Positions 63,501-64,000 of a stretch of DNA of 64,000 nt are shown here, piece after piece. Location of the stretch: assembly GCA_036897445.1 (NCBI GenBank), contig JAYMTL010000018.1, forward strand, positions 62,001 through 126,000, read 5' to 3'. A program made the position numbers and the translations under genes. The first letter of the stretch is position 1, and the number at the start of each line of letters is the position of its first letter. This DNA is from Pelargonium tetragonum (taxonomy: Eukaryota > Streptophyta > Magnoliopsida > Geraniales > Geraniaceae). The notes under the pieces were generated by a model. It did no database searches. It was not told the origin of the DNA and saw nothing but the letters and a program-made list of their open reading frames with translations.

Positions 63501-64000
63501 CATGAAAACAAAGTATAAAAAAATCCCAAAAATACCTGCTGAGATTTAACGAGGGCTGAAGATTCAAAATATGTACTTCATTTTTGAGTCCTCTTGCTTA
63601 GGACCCTTAACTTAATAGGTATAAGCTCAAAACCGGGGCAGCCCTATTCTCGAGCTATCTAATTCTAAAAATGTAGATATTTAAGTCTAAAATCCTCGGG
63701 TTTGCCCAGACTTCCCTTTTTCTGACCAAACATTTAAATAAATAAGAATTCCCGTATTACAGTAGAGTATGGACTCTTTTAACCTAGTAGTACAATGCTT
63801 ACAAATCCTGCTATATCCAAAGGTTATACTAAACATTAATCATCAATAGGGTTTTACCGACCCGTTTTCGTTAAACCGAGTCATTCCTCTTTTACCTATA
63901 AGCATCCTAGTAACTGGTACATTACTAAAAAAAAGGATTAATTAGGTGTAAGGACCCTCAAAAATGCCTGCTGGGTAAGCCTTAGAGGTTAACCAACTCT

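Larger units (their letters stand above)
50001..64000. other. Gene-free spacer
   Basis: This stretch contains the second copies of repeats B (53592-53693) and D (57437-57516), a tRNA-like box at 56352 and a 10-bp hairpin at 54048. TTTAGCATGAAA occurs at 60567 and 63496 (and at 24300), which is suggestive but short. Open frames stay below 75 codons. A plus-strand stop-free run at about 57630-57810 (nearly 60 codons, no ATG) is hydrophobic and unrecognised. Nothing else is supported. Confidence 0.6.

Noticed and set aside
1-64000. Apparent abundance of small G/C palindromes such as GGAGCTCC, GGGCCC and GGATCC
   Set aside because: A hand count over the first 3 kb gave about four to five per kb against about three expected, too weak to claim a GC-cluster family without a full count.

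Overview
This 64 kb window contains no gene that I can recognise. No open frame exceeds about 100 codons on either strand. By eye the DNA is about two-thirds A+T, and at that composition random sequence gives a stop roughly every 14 codons and a longest stop-free run near 120 codons. The open frames are therefore what chance predicts. I see no rRNA, no intact cloverleaf tRNA, no CRISPR array, no insertion sequence, no transposase, reverse transcriptase, intron or homing-endonuclease motif, no operon-like layout and no ribosome-binding pattern.

What stands out is decayed, tRNA-like and repetitive material. First, the tRNA T-arm signature GGTTCRAATC or its complement occurs exactly seven times (about 0.2 expected from composition), and ten looser matches follow. 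Thirteen of the seventeen read on the minus strand. Some keep a D-arm remnant at exactly canonical spacing (9972-10043, 30611-30682, 37644-37722), but none folds fully. Second, a diverged repeat family (called family A here) lies at 3540-4400, 19489-19990, 19991-20510, 21130-21335 and 49615-50000. Two members form a tandem pair, and short translated blocks are shared between copies. Third, three pairs of older dispersed repeats are visible: 33723-33820 with 53592-53693, 32443-32488 with 36286-36331, and 37997-38088 with 57437-57516. Fourth, 22080-23270 holds an eroded internal repeat with four clustered copies of GAAACCAG and a short tandem block at its end. A few strong hairpins complete the list, the best being a 12-bp stem at 1843-1869.

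Organism: this cannot be fixed from sequence alone. AT-rich, gene-free DNA with many decayed tRNA-like segments and old short repeats fits spacer DNA of a greatly expanded organelle genome (fungal, algal or other protist). An AT-rich nuclear region carrying very old tRNA-derived elements is the main alternative. Bacterial or phage DNA is very unlikely at this coding density.

Layout: 1-3539 spacer with one tRNA-like remnant and the best hairpin; 3540-4400 family A cluster; 4401-19488 spacer with tRNA-like remnants; 19489-21335 family A array; 21336-23270 G-rich eroded repeat block; 23271-49614 spacer with most tRNA-like remnants and one copy of several repeat pairs; 49615-50000 last family A member; 50001-64000 spacer with the partner repeats and a 10-bp hairpin. 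No genes were found that work together.
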